Positions 45,252 through 57,185 of a DNA stretch of 64,000 nucleotides are shown here, piece after piece (positions within the stretch are counted from its first letter, which is position 1; each line of letters opens with the position of its first letter). The stretch spans positions 712,001 to 776,000 of the forward strand of contig CP076355.1 in assembly GCA_018798825.1 (NCBI GenBank), written 5' to 3'. The notes under the pieces were generated by a model that saw only the letters and a list, made by a program, of their open reading frames with translations, had not been told where the DNA came from and ran no database searches. The position numbers and the translations under genes are program-made. Origin of the DNA: Ochrobactrum sp. BTU1 (GTDB lineage: Bacteria; Pseudomonadota; Alphaproteobacteria; Rhizobiales; Rhizobiaceae).

Positions 45252-46646
45252 TTAGGCATGGAGCGCGTGGCCGAGTGCTTTCAGGCTGGCTTCGGCAAAG
45301 CCTTCACCAAGGGTCGGATGAGCGTGGATCGTTCCTGCTATATCCTCAAGGCGTGTGCCTGTTTCAACAGCAAGCGCAAAGGCGGATGACAGCTCGGAAA
45401 TCCCGACACCCACGGCCTGAATGCCAAGCATCAGGTGGTTATCAGCGCGGGCGACAACCCGGATAAAACCATCTTCCCGCTCGATAGTCATCGCGCGTCC
45501 ATTGGCCTGAAACGGGAAAATGCCGGTCTGGATATTATGACCTGCCTTGCGCGCTTCATCAGGAGATAAGCCGACTGTTACGATCTCAGGATCAGTAAAG
45601 CAGACTGCCGGGATGCAGCGCTTATCCCAGGCCTGTTTGCCGCCCGCAATGATTTCAGCAACCATTTCGCCCTGAACCATAGCTCTATGCGCAAGCATGG
45701 GCTCACCTGTTACATCGCCGATGGCATAAACGCCGCGCATTGATGTGCGACATTTGTCATCGATGCGGATAAAGCGGCCATCCATATCGAGCCGGATTTC
45801 GCTCAAACCCCAGCCATCGGTTTGGGGCTTGCGGCCAACCGTGACAAGAATTTTGTCAGCAGGAATTGAATGCCTTTTGCCATCACCCAGCAACACATCC
45901 AGCGCTTTTCCATCGGCGGATAAGCCTTTGGCAGACGTATTCGTCAGCACGTCAACGCCGAGTACTTTCAGCCGTGCCATGATCGGGCGTGTCAGCTCTG
46001 CATCATATTGCGGTAGGATGCGATCAGTGGCTTCAACGACGGTCACTTTTGCACCAAGCTTTGCAAAGGCCGTACCGATCTCGAGCCCGATATAACCACC
46101 GCCAACGATTGCAAGCTTTTCAGGGATCTTATCGAGTGAAAGCGCTTCCGTTGAGGAGATGACATTGCCGCCAAAAGGCAGTGACTGAATTTCAACCGGC
46201 ACCGACCCTGTTGCGATCACAATGGTCTCGGCATGGATAGTCTGGCGACCGGTGTCGGTATCCACCACAACGGTTTTACCATCCATAAAACGCGCCTGCC
46301 CCTGGAACATTCGCACGCGGGAGCGTTTCAGAAGTCCGGCGACACCGCTGTTCAGGCGATTGACGATGCCGTCTTTCCATTCGAGCGTTTTGGCAAAATC
46401 GATCTTAGGACTTTCAGCTGTGATGCCAAGCGTACCTTTCGACGCGAATGTCGTGAGGCGGTGGTATTCGTCAGCGGCATGAATAACAGCTTTGGACGGT
46501 ATGCAGCCGACATTAAGACAGGTCCCGCCCAGCCGCTTTTTCTCGACCAGAACCGTATCGATCCCAAGCTGGCCTGCGCGAATACCGCAGACATAACCGC
46601 CGGGACCGCCACCAATGATCAGAAGTTTGCAGGAAATCTCACTCAT
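45252..46646 (-). CDS. lpdV: Dihydrolipoyl dehydrogenase (E3) of branched-chain oxoacid dehydrogenase
   Basis: 464 aa. N-terminal FAD motif LIIGGGPGGYVCGIRAG (9-25); redox disulfide GGTCLNVGCIPSK (C43, C48); NAD motif VGGGYIGLEIG; second FAD-site AIGDVTGEPMLAH; C-terminal catalytic HAHPTLGE (His443). Reoxidises the lipoyl arm of the E2 core with NAD. The gene is last in an E1a-E1b-E2-E3 operon, 4 nt after the E2 stop, so it is the complex-specific E3. Confidence 0.94.
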   Translation of the reverse strand: MSEISCKLLIIGGGPGGYVCGIRAGQLGIDTVLVEKKRLGGTCLNVGCIPSKAVIHAADEYHRLTTFASKGTLGITAESPKIDFAKTLEWKDGIVNRLNSGVAGLLKRSRVRMFQGQARFMDGKTVVVDTDTGRQTIHAETIVIATGSVPVEIQSLPFGGNVISSTEALSLDKIPEKLAIVGGGYIGLEIGTAFAKLGAKVTVVEATDRILPQYDAELTRPIMARLKVLGVDVLTNTSAKGLSADGKALDVLLGDGKRHSIPADKILVTVGRKPQTDGWGLSEIRLDMDGRFIRIDDKCRTSMRGVYAIGDVTGEPMLAHRAMVQGEMVAEIIAGGKQAWDKRCIPAVCFTDPEIVTVGLSPDEARKAGHNIQTGIFPFQANGRAMTIEREDGFIRVVARADNHLMLGIQAVGVGISELSSAFALAVETGTRLEDIAGTIHAHPTLGEGFAEASLKALGHALHA

Positions 46647-46650
46647 CCGA

Positions 46651-47958
46651 TCAGCCCTCTACAAAAATCATCGCAGGCGTTTCCAGCAGGCTCTTCAGCT
46701 TCTGCACGAATACTGCCGCATCCCATCCATCGATAACGCGATGGTCGAAGCTGCACGACAGGTTCATCATTTTACGCGGTACAAATTGTGTGCCGTCCCA
46801 CATAGGGCGCACGGCCATTTTGTTGATGCCGACAATTGCCACTTCGGGCCGGTTGATAATTGGCGTGGTTGCGATGGCGCCTAGTGGTCCCAATGATGTG
46901 ATGGTTATAGTCGAGCCTGTCAGTTCTTCACGCATAGCTGTGCCGTTGCGCGCTGCATCCGTCACGCGGACAAGTTCCGATGCTGCGGTAAATACAGAAA
47001 GGCTTTCCGCGTGGCGAACTACCGGCACGATAAGGCCGCTTGGCGTCTGTGTGGCAATGCCCACATGCACACCGCCAAACTGACGAATAATGTCCGATTC
47101 ATCATCGAAATGTGCGTTGAGCCCCGGCTGTTCTTTGACTGCCTTAACGATTGCGCGGATAACAAATGGCAGCAAGGTCAGGCGCGGACGCCCTTCCTTC
47201 TTCTCATTGTTAAGCCCCGTGCGAAGGTCTTCAAGCTGTGTCACATCCACTTCTTCAACGATAGTAATGTGCGGAATATGGCGTTTTGCTTCGGCCATAC
47301 GCTCCGCAATCTTGCGCCTTAGGCCGATCACCTTGATCTCGTTGATTGTGGTGTCTGCAACATAACCCGAGACTGAAGGCGCAGCTCCGCTTTCAGTCTG
47401 GAAAAAGGCGTCCAGATCTTCATGCGTAATGCGCCCGGCAGGGCCGCTACCTTTGACACGTCTTAAATCAATGCCTGCGTCGCGTGCGCGCAACCTGACG
47501 GATGGTGTTGCTAGCGGTTTTTCACCTTCGGCGCGCACTGGCCCTGCTCCGGCAAAGGCCCGGCCTGAGGTTTCTTTTTTCTGTGGAACAGGTTTAGGTG
47601 GAACCGGCGTTTGCAAAAGCACGGGCGCTTCCGCGCTGGCTGGTTGCGGCTTAGGTGTTTCAGCAGGCGCGGCCGCTACGGGTTCTGGTGCTTCTGGCTT
47701 TTGTTCGCTGCTTCCCTCTTGTATTTCGAGACGAACCAGTTCTGAGCCAACAGCAATTTTCTCGCCGATTTCTCCATTCACTGCGATGACTTTGCCGCTG
47801 CGCGAAGAAGGTATTTCGACAGTGGCCTTATCGGTCATAACGGCAGCGAGCAGATCATCCTCCCGGACAATATCGCCAACCTTCACATGCCATTCGACAA
47901 GTTCAGCCTCTGCAACGCCTTCGCCAACATCAGGGAGCTTTATCGCAAAATGAGCCAT
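46651..47958 (-). CDS. bkdB: Branched-chain 2-oxoacid dehydrogenase E2 (lipoyl acyltransferase)
   Basis: 435 aa. Lipoyl domain 1-76 with the modified Lys44 in MTDKATVEI; Ala/Pro-rich linker (~80-140); E1/E3-binding domain ~150-186 (RARDAGIDLRRVKGSGPAGR); catalytic domain to the end with SFDHRVIDGWD (His406). Transfers the branched acyl group to CoA. Adjacent to E1 beta upstream (0 nt gap) and E3 downstream. Confidence 0.94.
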   Translation of the reverse strand: MAHFAIKLPDVGEGVAEAELVEWHVKVGDIVREDDLLAAVMTDKATVEIPSSRSGKVIAVNGEIGEKIAVGSELVRLEIQEGSSEQKPEAPEPVAAAPAETPKPQPASAEAPVLLQTPVPPKPVPQKKETSGRAFAGAGPVRAEGEKPLATPSVRLRARDAGIDLRRVKGSGPAGRITHEDLDAFFQTESGAAPSVSGYVADTTINEIKVIGLRRKIAERMAEAKRHIPHITIVEEVDVTQLEDLRTGLNNEKKEGRPRLTLLPFVIRAIVKAVKEQPGLNAHFDDESDIIRQFGGVHVGIATQTPSGLIVPVVRHAESLSVFTAASELVRVTDAARNGTAMREELTGSTITITSLGPLGAIATTPIINRPEVAIVGINKMAVRPMWDGTQFVPRKMMNLSCSFDHRVIDGWDAAVFVQKLKSLLETPAMIFVEG

Positions 47959-48972
47959 TTAAGCCTCCATGATTGAAACGAGTGCACGACCAACACGATC
48001 TGGCCCCGGAAAATAGGCCCATTCCTGCGCGTGCGGGTAGGGTGTATCCCAGCCCGTCACGCGGATGATCGGTGCTTCGAGATGATAGAAACATTCGCGC
48101 TGCACGAGTGCCGCAAGCTCGGCGCCGTATCCGCAGGTCAATGTTGCTTCATGCACAATGACGCAACGTCCGGTCTTCCTAACGGAAGCCATAATTGTTT
48201 CCGTGTCGAGCGGAAGCAGGGTGCGCAGATCAATGACTTCCGCGTCGAGGCCGGTTTCTTCAGTCGCGGCTAATGCCACATGAACCATCGTACCATAGGC
48301 GAGAACAGTCACATCGCTGCCTTCACGTCGGATCGCGGCCTTGCCGAGCGGCACGGTATAGTAACCTTCTGGTACTTCGCCCAGCTCATGCTTTTTCCAA
48401 GAAGTGACGGGTTTGTCATGATGTCCGTCAAAAGGTCCGTTATAAAGGCGCTTGGGCTCAAACATGATGACGGGATCGGGATCTTCAATCGCTGCCAGCA
48501 GCAGGCCTTTGGCATCTGCGGGCGTTGAAGGCATCACGGTCTTCAGACCAGAAACATGAGTGAAAAGTGCTTCCGGACTTTGGCTGTGTGTCTGCCCACC
48601 ATAAATGCCGCCTCCCGAAGGCATACGGATAACGATAGGGCAGGTAAACTCCCCCGCAGAACGATAGCGAAGGCGTGCCGCTTCTGAAACGATCTGGTCA
48701 TAGGCAGGATAGACATAGTCCGCGAACTGCACTTCGATGCATGGACGCAAGCCGTAAGACGCCATGCCAATCGCGGTGCCGACAATGCCGAGCTCGCTGA
48801 TTGGGGCATCGAAGCAGCGCTCCTTGCCGTATTTCTTCTGCAAACCGGCTGTGCAGCGGAAAACGCCACCGAAGTAACCAACGTCTTCGCCGAAAACGAC
48901 GACTTTCTGGTCGCGCTCCATGGCAATGTCGTGGGCGTTCTGGATCGCCTCAATCATCGTTAACTTTGTCAT
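47959..48972 (-). CDS. bkdA2: Branched-chain 2-oxoacid dehydrogenase E1 beta subunit
   Basis: 337 aa, standard length. Conserved blocks VFGEDVGYFGGVFRCTAGL, SELGIVGTAIGMA, QFADYVYPAYDQIVSEAARL and the C-terminal HEATLTCGYGAELAAL. Forms the thiamine diphosphate-dependent decarboxylase with E1 alpha. 2 nt from the E1 alpha stop. Confidence 0.94.
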   Translation of the reverse strand: MTKLTMIEAIQNAHDIAMERDQKVVVFGEDVGYFGGVFRCTAGLQKKYGKERCFDAPISELGIVGTAIGMASYGLRPCIEVQFADYVYPAYDQIVSEAARLRYRSAGEFTCPIVIRMPSGGGIYGGQTHSQSPEALFTHVSGLKTVMPSTPADAKGLLLAAIEDPDPVIMFEPKRLYNGPFDGHHDKPVTSWKKHELGEVPEGYYTVPLGKAAIRREGSDVTVLAYGTMVHVALAATEETGLDAEVIDLRTLLPLDTETIMASVRKTGRCVIVHEATLTCGYGAELAALVQRECFYHLEAPIIRVTGWDTPYPHAQEWAYFPGPDRVGRALVSIMEA

Positions 48973-48974
48973 GA

Positions 48975-50699
<1,725 letters not shown>

Positions 50700-50723
50700 A
50701 AGCGGACCGTTTCCGGACCGCTT
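50700..50723 (-). terminator. Terminator of the cyd operon
   Basis: 10-bp stem AAGCGGACCG (50700-50709) and CGGACCGCTT (50714-50723), one A-A mismatch, loop of 4. On the minus strand it is followed by CTTTTGCG, 8 bp past the cydX stop. Confidence 0.75.
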
Positions 50724-50731
50724 TTCTCAAT

Positions 50732-50887
50732 TCAGTGATGGTTGTTGCCTTCACGTGCCAGATCGGCGGTCGGGTCACCGGCAAGGCGCTTTCGCGCCCT
50801 GTCATCCATCAATTCATACCACATGGCATTCAGAACTGCGAAAGCTGCAGCAAGCGGCAGGCCTAGAAGCCAAGAAAAATACCACAT
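50732..50887 (-). CDS. cydX: Cytochrome bd oxidase small subunit CydX
   Basis: 51 aa from ATG 50887, preceded by GGAGAG. The sequence begins MWYFSWLLGLPLAAAFAVLN and continues AMWYELMDD, the exact CydX pattern: single membrane helix, the WYF...L..G...A start and a short charged tail. It is the small subunit that stabilises the heme sites of cytochrome bd. It is 54 bp after cydB, same strand, before a terminator. Confidence 0.93.
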   Translation of the reverse strand: MWYFSWLLGLPLAAAFAVLNAMWYELMDDRARKRLAGDPTADLAREGNNHH

Positions 50888-50941
50888 CTTGCTCTCCTTT
50901 CTTGATTGGGGTTATGCGGGCTGCAAGCGCCCGCAGATAGC

Positions 50942-52096
50942 TTAATAAGCGTGGTTGCTTTCATCTTCGATGTCGCGCTGCTCGACCTTACCCCACAAGA
51001 CTTTGTAGACCCACGAAGTATAAGCGACGATGAGTGGCAGGAAGATGATCGTCACTACCAGCATGATGAAGAGGGTCATATGGCTCGATGATGCATCCCA
51101 AACTGTCAGGCTCGATCGTGGATCGACTGACGATGGCAGGATGAATGGGAACATCGACACACCGACCGATGAGATAATGCCGAAGATCGATAGTTGACCG
51201 ATAAGCAATGGCGCCACTTCACGTTTGCTGCGGAAGAACACAAATAGGAGCAACGGTCCCAGAATGCCCAGCGCAGGCGCGATCAGCAAAACCGGATAAT
51301 TCATGTAGTTGACGAACCAGGCACCCTGATCAAACTCTACAGCCTTGCGTAGTGGGTTGGAGGGTCCACCTGTAACGACTGCACTGGTGATCTTATAGCC
51401 GGAAACCCAATACCAGCTGATGACACCGGCGATGACATAGAGAACGCTGGTGAGCAGTGCAGCGACGCTGCCATAGGCACGGGCTCGTGCTTGCACTACG
51501 CCCGTTGTCTTCAGAACAAGCCATGCGGAGCCGTGCATGATAAGCATGGTCAATGAAATTACACCGCAAAGAAGTGCGAACGGATTGAGCAAGCCGAAGA
51601 ACGTTCCATCATAAAAAATCTGGAGATCGTCATTAAAGCGGAACGGCACGCCTTGAAGCACATTGCCGACGGCGACACCAAAGATCAAGGATGGCACGAA
51701 ACCGCCGATGAACAATGCCCAGTCCCAACCTGTCCGCCAAGCCACACTGTCCCGCTTGGAGCGGAATTTGAAGCCGACAGGCCGCAGGATGAGGGCAAAC
51801 AATATGGCAAACATCGCGAGATAGAATCCAGAGAAGGACACCGCATAAAGTGGTGGCCAAGCGGCGAAAATTGCGCCACCACCGAGGATCAACCATACCT
51901 GATTGCCTTCCCAGACCGGGCCGATGGTGTTGATGATGACACGGCGTTCAATGTCGGTTTTGCCGATAAACGGCAAAAGTGTACCAACACCAAGGTCGAA
52001 ACCATCCATTGCGGCGAAGCCGATCAACAATACCCCAAGCAGCACCCACCAGATGATGCGCAGTGTTTCATAGTCCAACAAATCGCTGAGTATCAT
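50942..52096 (-). CDS. cydB: Cytochrome bd quinol oxidase subunit II
   Basis: 384 aa, near the E. coli length (379). About nine hydrophobic helices; WVLLGVLLIGFAAMDGFDLG and GPVWEGNQVWLILGGGAIFA are the classic CydB N-terminal motifs, and the C-terminal DASSSHMTLFIMLVVTIIFLPLIVAYTSW carries the conserved last helices. Inner membrane, pairs with CydA. Starts 5 nt after the cydA stop. Confidence 0.95.
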   Translation of the reverse strand: MILSDLLDYETLRIIWWVLLGVLLIGFAAMDGFDLGVGTLLPFIGKTDIERRVIINTIGPVWEGNQVWLILGGGAIFAAWPPLYAVSFSGFYLAMFAILFALILRPVGFKFRSKRDSVAWRTGWDWALFIGGFVPSLIFGVAVGNVLQGVPFRFNDDLQIFYDGTFFGLLNPFALLCGVISLTMLIMHGSAWLVLKTTGVVQARARAYGSVAALLTSVLYVIAGVISWYWVSGYKITSAVVTGGPSNPLRKAVEFDQGAWFVNYMNYPVLLIAPALGILGPLLLFVFFRSKREVAPLLIGQLSIFGIISSVGVSMFPFILPSSVDPRSSLTVWDASSSHMTLFIMLVVTIIFLPLIVAYTSWVYKVLWGKVEQRDIEDESNHAY

Positions 52097-52101
52097 GATT
52101 C

Positions 52102-53679
52102 TTACTCCGCTGGCGCAATGCTTGCCGGGGCGAGCTTTGCTTCCGGTTTGCTGTCAGGTTCAGGTCCAGCTTTAATCGCGCGCAGCATCAGGCCCATCTC
52201 GATGATGAACAAAACCGTGTAGATCGCCACAAAGCCGACGATGGTGAAGAGAACCGTCGAAGCACCAAGATTGGAGACGGCGACTGCGGTTGGCAGAATG
52301 CCTTCAATAATCCATGGCTGTCGCCCGAACTCGGCAACAATCCAGCCCATTTCAGCTGCAATCCATGGAAGCGGAATGGCAAAGACTGCCACTTTCAGCA
52401 GGAACCGATGACGATCCAGGGCACGACGCGCCGAAAGCACGAAGAATGTGCCGGTCAGCAGGATCAGGAAGAATCCGATACCCACCATGATGCGGAATGC
52501 CCAGAACAGCGGTAGAACGCCGGGAACAGTATCGTTCGCTGCCTGCGTAATCTGTGCATCTGTTGCCTGATGTGGATCATCGACATAACGCTTCAACAGA
52601 AGCGCGTAGCCCATCCACTGGCTGTTATCGGCAAAGGTATCTTTCACCCCTTGCGACACTGCATCTGTATCGCCAGAAGCGCGGATCTGCTGCAACGCAT
52701 CATAGGCAATAATACCCTTGCGGATATGGCCCTCAGCGTTTGCGACAAGCTGTTCAATGCCTTCAATCGGCGTCGTCAGCGAGCGTGTTCCAATCAGCCC
52801 CATAACCCAAGGAATATGCACGGCATAATGGGTTTCGCGAGATTCCTGGTCAGGGAAACCAAAAGCTGTGAACGAAGCCGGAGCTGGCTCGGTTTCCCAC
52901 ATGGCTTCTATTGCCGCGATTTTCATCTTTTGGTGTTCGTTGGCGAGATAACCGCTTTCGTCACCCAGAACGACGACAGAAAGTGATGCGGCAAGACCGA
53001 AGGATGCTGCAACTGTCATCGACCGCTTGGCGAGTTCGGTGGAACGGCCTTTCAGCAAATACCAGGCCGAGACACCAAGCACGAAAATCGAAGCGGTTAC
53101 ATAACCAGCCGAAACCGTATGCACGAATTTAGCCTGGGCAACCGGGTTCATCAGAACTGCGAAGAAATCGGTGATTTCCATGCGCATGGTTTCAGGGTTG
53201 AAGGCTGAACCAACCGGGTTTTGCATCCAGCCATTCGCGATAAGAATCCAAAGCGCCGAAAAATTGGAACCGGCGGCAACTGCATAAGTGGCCATAAGGT
53301 GGCCCACTTTGGACAGCTTATCCCAGCCGAAGAAGAACAGGCCAACGAAGGTCGCTTCAAGAAAGAAGGCCATCATGCCTTCAATTGCCAGAGGCGCTCC
53401 GAAAATGTCTCCGACATAATGGCTGTAATAGCTCCAGTTCATGCCGAACTGAAATTCCATCACAACGCCGGTCGCGACGCCCATAACGAAGTTAATACCA
53501 AACAGCGTACCCCAGAATTTCGTCATCTGCCGCCAGATGAGTCTTCCGGTCATAACATATACGGTTTCCATGATTGCAAGCAGCACGGACAGACCCAATG
53601 TCAGAGGTACGAAGAGGAAGTGATAAAGTGCCGTGATTGCAAACTGCAATCGCGACAGGGAGACAATATCGAATTCCAT
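52102..53679 (-). CDS. cydA: Cytochrome bd quinol oxidase subunit I
   Basis: 525 aa. His20 (ALYHFLFVPLTLGLS) is the heme axial ligand corresponding to His19 of E. coli; the FQFGMNWSYYSHYVGDIFG and GRQPWII blocks are diagnostic. The stretch around 250-330 (including GLIGTRSLTTPIEGI) is long, placing it in the long-Q-loop CydA class. Reduces oxygen to water with ubiquinol, high affinity, at low oxygen. Starts 84 bp after cydC. Confidence 0.95.
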   Translation of the reverse strand: MEFDIVSLSRLQFAITALYHFLFVPLTLGLSVLLAIMETVYVMTGRLIWRQMTKFWGTLFGINFVMGVATGVVMEFQFGMNWSYYSHYVGDIFGAPLAIEGMMAFFLEATFVGLFFFGWDKLSKVGHLMATYAVAAGSNFSALWILIANGWMQNPVGSAFNPETMRMEITDFFAVLMNPVAQAKFVHTVSAGYVTASIFVLGVSAWYLLKGRSTELAKRSMTVAASFGLAASLSVVVLGDESGYLANEHQKMKIAAIEAMWETEPAPASFTAFGFPDQESRETHYAVHIPWVMGLIGTRSLTTPIEGIEQLVANAEGHIRKGIIAYDALQQIRASGDTDAVSQGVKDTFADNSQWMGYALLLKRYVDDPHQATDAQITQAANDTVPGVLPLFWAFRIMVGIGFFLILLTGTFFVLSARRALDRHRFLLKVAVFAIPLPWIAAEMGWIVAEFGRQPWIIEGILPTAVAVSNLGASTVLFTIVGFVAIYTVLFIIEMGLMLRAIKAGPEPDSKPEAKLAPASIAPAE

Positions 53680-53763
53680 CTCTTTAAGCCGGCAAATCCG
53701 GCCCTCCTAATGTTACGAGCTGTCACTGATATGTTACCAGCAAACAGCCCCCCTACTCAAATT

Positions 53764-55446
53764 TCACCTCAAGGAATTGAGGGTTTTGCCAAATGACGGC
53801 TCTCCTTTGTTCACGGATTGAACCAGCAGGCCTTGATCCAAAACAATCGCTCGATCACAAATCTGTGCCTCGCGCTGAATATGCGTTGCTATCAACAGGC
53901 TACGGCCCTTTGCCTGTTCGCTGAGGCGGCGAAGCACATCCTCAGCAGTTTCCTGATCAAGCCCTTCCGTGGGTTCATCCAGAAGCCACAGCGGAGCGTC
54001 GGTCAGAAACAGGCGAGCCAAAGCAAGGCGTCTGGCCTGACCGCCAGAAAGCCCCAGCCCCCCCTCTCCCAGAACTGTATCCAGCCCTTCGGCTTGGGTT
54101 TTCATAAAGTCGCCAAGCCCTGCAGCTTCCAATGCGGCATTCAAATCAGCATCGGTGGCATCAGGTTTTGCGAGCTTGAGATTGTTTCGAAGACTGTCTT
54201 TGAAAAGCTCAGTGCGCTGTGTGAGAAGCCGTGCGGGAAGGACGTGAATCTCACCGCATTCAGCCCGGATTTCTCCCGCAAGCACGTTAAAGAGCGTGGA
54301 TTTACCCGCCCCACTGGTTCCGATAAGAGCAACGCGTTCGCTTGCTGCTATATTCAGATTAACAGCGTTGAGCGCTTTCGTGCTGGAGCCCTCGTGACAG
54401 ACCGTTACATTCTCCAGCCGAACCGCATCGCCCTCGGCAGGCAAGGATAGTGTTTGAATTTCATCCCTCGTGTGGAGTGCCGGGGCAACACGACGTGCAG
54501 CAAGTATAGTGCGGCCGAGTTCCATTGCGCCACGTCTTAGCGCTGCAAAGGGCTCCATCGCACCGAGGATTATCAACAGTCCAAGTGCTGCGACAGGCGC
54601 ATTGATCAAGCCCGCCTGCATCAGCAAGCCAGTGCCAATCAAACCACCGGCAAGGAGCCCTGCATGAAGAATGCCTAGCCCTGCCCCGGTCGAAACTTCG
54701 ATACGATTGAGTGTCCGGTCACTTGAGGCAATGTAATTATCGGCACGCATGATGATGGCGTTTTGATTATCCATGCGCCCCGCCATGACGAGTTCGGTTT
54801 GACCTGCTACCAGATCGACAGTTCGCGCACGCAGGGCTTCAGTTCCTTTGGCGCGTTGGCGCATCGGCTTTTCCGAACGTTTGGCAGCAACAAGTGGCAA
54901 TCCAAGACCGACACAAAGCAACGTCAACGCGATGACCAATCCGAGAAGCGAATGCATGAGACCAAGCGCAATGCCAGCAACAAAGGCGGTTGCGAGCGCT
55001 GCCCCTGCCGGAACAAGTACACGTAGGTAAAGGGAGTCGAGTGCATCGATATCCGCTGTCAGCCTGAAAAGAAGCCGAGCGGGCCTTTTGAGCAAATTGC
55101 TGGCTGCGGCAGGCCGCGCCCATGCACGGAAAAGTTGTTCGCGGAGCGCTGCAAGAATTGCGAGCGTAGCATCATGCGTGACGAGGCGTTCAAGATAGCG
55201 CGCTCCAGTACGCAGAATGGCAAGCAGCCTAATGCCTGCAGCAGGTGCAAAGACATCAAACACGACCGCTGTTGCAACGCTAAGACCAGCAATCGCGGTG
55301 GCTGTGATGAACCAACCTGATAGGCCGAGCAATGCTATGCCTGCAAGAACCGTCGCGGTAGCAGCCGCTATGCCCGCAGAAAGTGCGGTCCCTTTTGTGC
55401 GGAAAAAGAGCTGAAAGATCGGGAGAAGTGATTTAAGACCGTTCAT
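53764..55446 (-). CDS. cydC: Cytochrome bd assembly ABC exporter subunit CydC
   Basis: 560 aa, six membrane helices then one ABC domain: Walker A GTSGAGKST (~378-386), signature LSGGQARRLAL, Walker B LWLLDEP. With CydD it forms the exporter of cysteine/glutathione needed to assemble cytochrome bd and c. Overlaps the cydD stop by 4 nt. Confidence 0.92.
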   Translation of the reverse strand: MNGLKSLLPIFQLFFRTKGTALSAGIAAATATVLAGIALLGLSGWFITATAIAGLSVATAVVFDVFAPAAGIRLLAILRTGARYLERLVTHDATLAILAALREQLFRAWARPAAASNLLKRPARLLFRLTADIDALDSLYLRVLVPAGAALATAFVAGIALGLMHSLLGLVIALTLLCVGLGLPLVAAKRSEKPMRQRAKGTEALRARTVDLVAGQTELVMAGRMDNQNAIIMRADNYIASSDRTLNRIEVSTGAGLGILHAGLLAGGLIGTGLLMQAGLINAPVAALGLLIILGAMEPFAALRRGAMELGRTILAARRVAPALHTRDEIQTLSLPAEGDAVRLENVTVCHEGSSTKALNAVNLNIAASERVALIGTSGAGKSTLFNVLAGEIRAECGEIHVLPARLLTQRTELFKDSLRNNLKLAKPDATDADLNAALEAAGLGDFMKTQAEGLDTVLGEGGLGLSGGQARRLALARLFLTDAPLWLLDEPTEGLDQETAEDVLRRLSEQAKGRSLLIATHIQREAQICDRAIVLDQGLLVQSVNKGEPSFGKTLNSLR

Positions 55447-57185
55447 TCTGCTGCCCTCTTCTGCCAGAGCTGCGCATTCGCGCTCAAATCATCAAGACGG
55501 ACGACCCGATCCATACGGCTAGCCAGTTTCTTGTCATGAGTGGAGATAATCAGCGTCTTGCCCTTCGCGACATTAATCAGACTGTTGGCGATGAGGCCTG
55601 CTGTTTCTAGGTCAAGATGCGCGGTTGGCTCATCGGCAAGAATAATGTCTGCATGATCATCGACGGCGATCCGTGCGAGCGCTAATCGCAGCGCCTCGCC
55701 GCCTGAAAGGCCTGCGCCGTTTTCGCCGATAACTCCGGCGCCGGTGACACCCGCGACATGGCTCAGCGCCATCTGATCGATGATGGATGAAGTCTTCATA
55801 CCATCAACATTGCGACCCAAACTGATGTTATACCGGGCGCTGCCCGCGAAAATATGCGGCTTCTGACCTACCCAGCTCATTCGGCTACGAATTGCAGCAG
55901 CAGTTTCATCGCTCAAAGTTATGTTACCGACTCGTAGTTCGCCTTCTTGTGGTGCGGCCAGCCCTGCGATCAGGGCTAGTAAGGTCGATTTTCCGTAACC
56001 ACTTGGCGCGAGAAGAGCTACATGCTCGCCCGCCTCGATATCAAGATTGAAACTGTTGAATATATCTGCGGAGCCTGCGGGATAACGAAACCGGACATTC
56101 CGTAACATCACCGAGGGTTCGTTTGCGACTTCGTCAACAGGATTGATACCGCCAATCAGTGGCATTTCATGCTTTGCAAGCTGTTGGAGGGCATCAATTG
56201 CCGCTTCGCCGGAAGCGCGGTCGTGCCAGACTGCCGAAAGATCACGCAAAGGCTCGAAAAATGCTGGCGAAAGCAGAAGAATGAACAAACCTTCCGCAAG
56301 TGTGAGCTTGTGCCCCCATGCGCCGAAATCCAGAGGGCCGAGCAGATGGAAACCGATATAGACGGCAACCATGGCGACACCCAAGGCAGCAAACAGTTCG
56401 AGGACTGCGGATGAGAGGAATGCGATGCGCAGAACGATCATCGTTTTGCGACGCAAAGTCTCGGCATTGTCGCGCAGACGTGTCGCAGTTGTATCCACAG
56501 CATGGAAACTGCGGATTGTTGCAAGGCCACGTAGCCGATCAAGCAGGAAGCCATTCATATCGCCTAAAGCGACGAGTTGTTTTTCGCTGGCAGCCTTTGC
56601 GCGCCAGCCAATGAGCGCCATGAAAATCGGGATCAGAGGTGCGGCAATGAGCAGAATGAGCGCCGCTGTCCATGAAAACCACAGGACAACTGCGAGTATC
56701 GCCAGTGGAACCAGCATCACGCGAATACGCACAGGAACAAAGCGGGAGAGATAGGGAACGACCATTTCGGCCTGCTCTGCCAATATGCTGGCGGCTTCGC
56801 CGGAAGGTGGACGCGATGTATCAAGTGGAGAGCGTTTGGATAAGGCGATGACTGCCTTTTCGCGTAAACTGGTAAGCTCACTGCGAGCTGCGTCGAAAGC
56901 CTTGATTGCGCCGTTTCCATCAAGCAAGCTGCGTAAGCAGCCTATAAGAAACAATCCGGCAGCCAGAAGATAGATTGTGGCGTCAAAACCAGTGTCGGCC
57001 AAATAGCCTACGCCGTAGGCTAGAAGTGCGGCTTGTGGCAGCCATAAAAGTGCTGCCACTGCCTGAAACCAAGCCCCCACTTTGAGCAGAGTCGGAACTG
57101 GGCGTCGAGGCGGGCGATGTTTGTCGCCTGAAGTTTCACCACCTTGTTGTGCCGCTTTTTCCGTCCGGGGGGCAACGGGTTTCAC
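55443..57185 (-). CDS. cydD: Cytochrome bd assembly ABC exporter subunit CydD
   Basis: 580 aa, six membrane helices and a single ABC domain: Walker A APSGYGKST (~393-401), signature LSGGEALRLAL, Walker B IILADEP. The N-terminal ~30 residues are charged and variable. Overlaps the regulator upstream and cydC downstream by 4 nt each. Confidence 0.92.
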   Translation of the reverse strand: MKPVAPRTEKAAQQGGETSGDKHRPPRRPVPTLLKVGAWFQAVAALLWLPQAALLAYGVGYLADTGFDATIYLLAAGLFLIGCLRSLLDGNGAIKAFDAARSELTSLREKAVIALSKRSPLDTSRPPSGEAASILAEQAEMVVPYLSRFVPVRIRVMLVPLAILAVVLWFSWTAALILLIAAPLIPIFMALIGWRAKAASEKQLVALGDMNGFLLDRLRGLATIRSFHAVDTTATRLRDNAETLRRKTMIVLRIAFLSSAVLELFAALGVAMVAVYIGFHLLGPLDFGAWGHKLTLAEGLFILLLSPAFFEPLRDLSAVWHDRASGEAAIDALQQLAKHEMPLIGGINPVDEVANEPSVMLRNVRFRYPAGSADIFNSFNLDIEAGEHVALLAPSGYGKSTLLALIAGLAAPQEGELRVGNITLSDETAAAIRSRMSWVGQKPHIFAGSARYNISLGRNVDGMKTSSIIDQMALSHVAGVTGAGVIGENGAGLSGGEALRLALARIAVDDHADIILADEPTAHLDLETAGLIANSLINVAKGKTLIISTHDKKLASRMDRVVRLDDLSANAQLWQKRAAE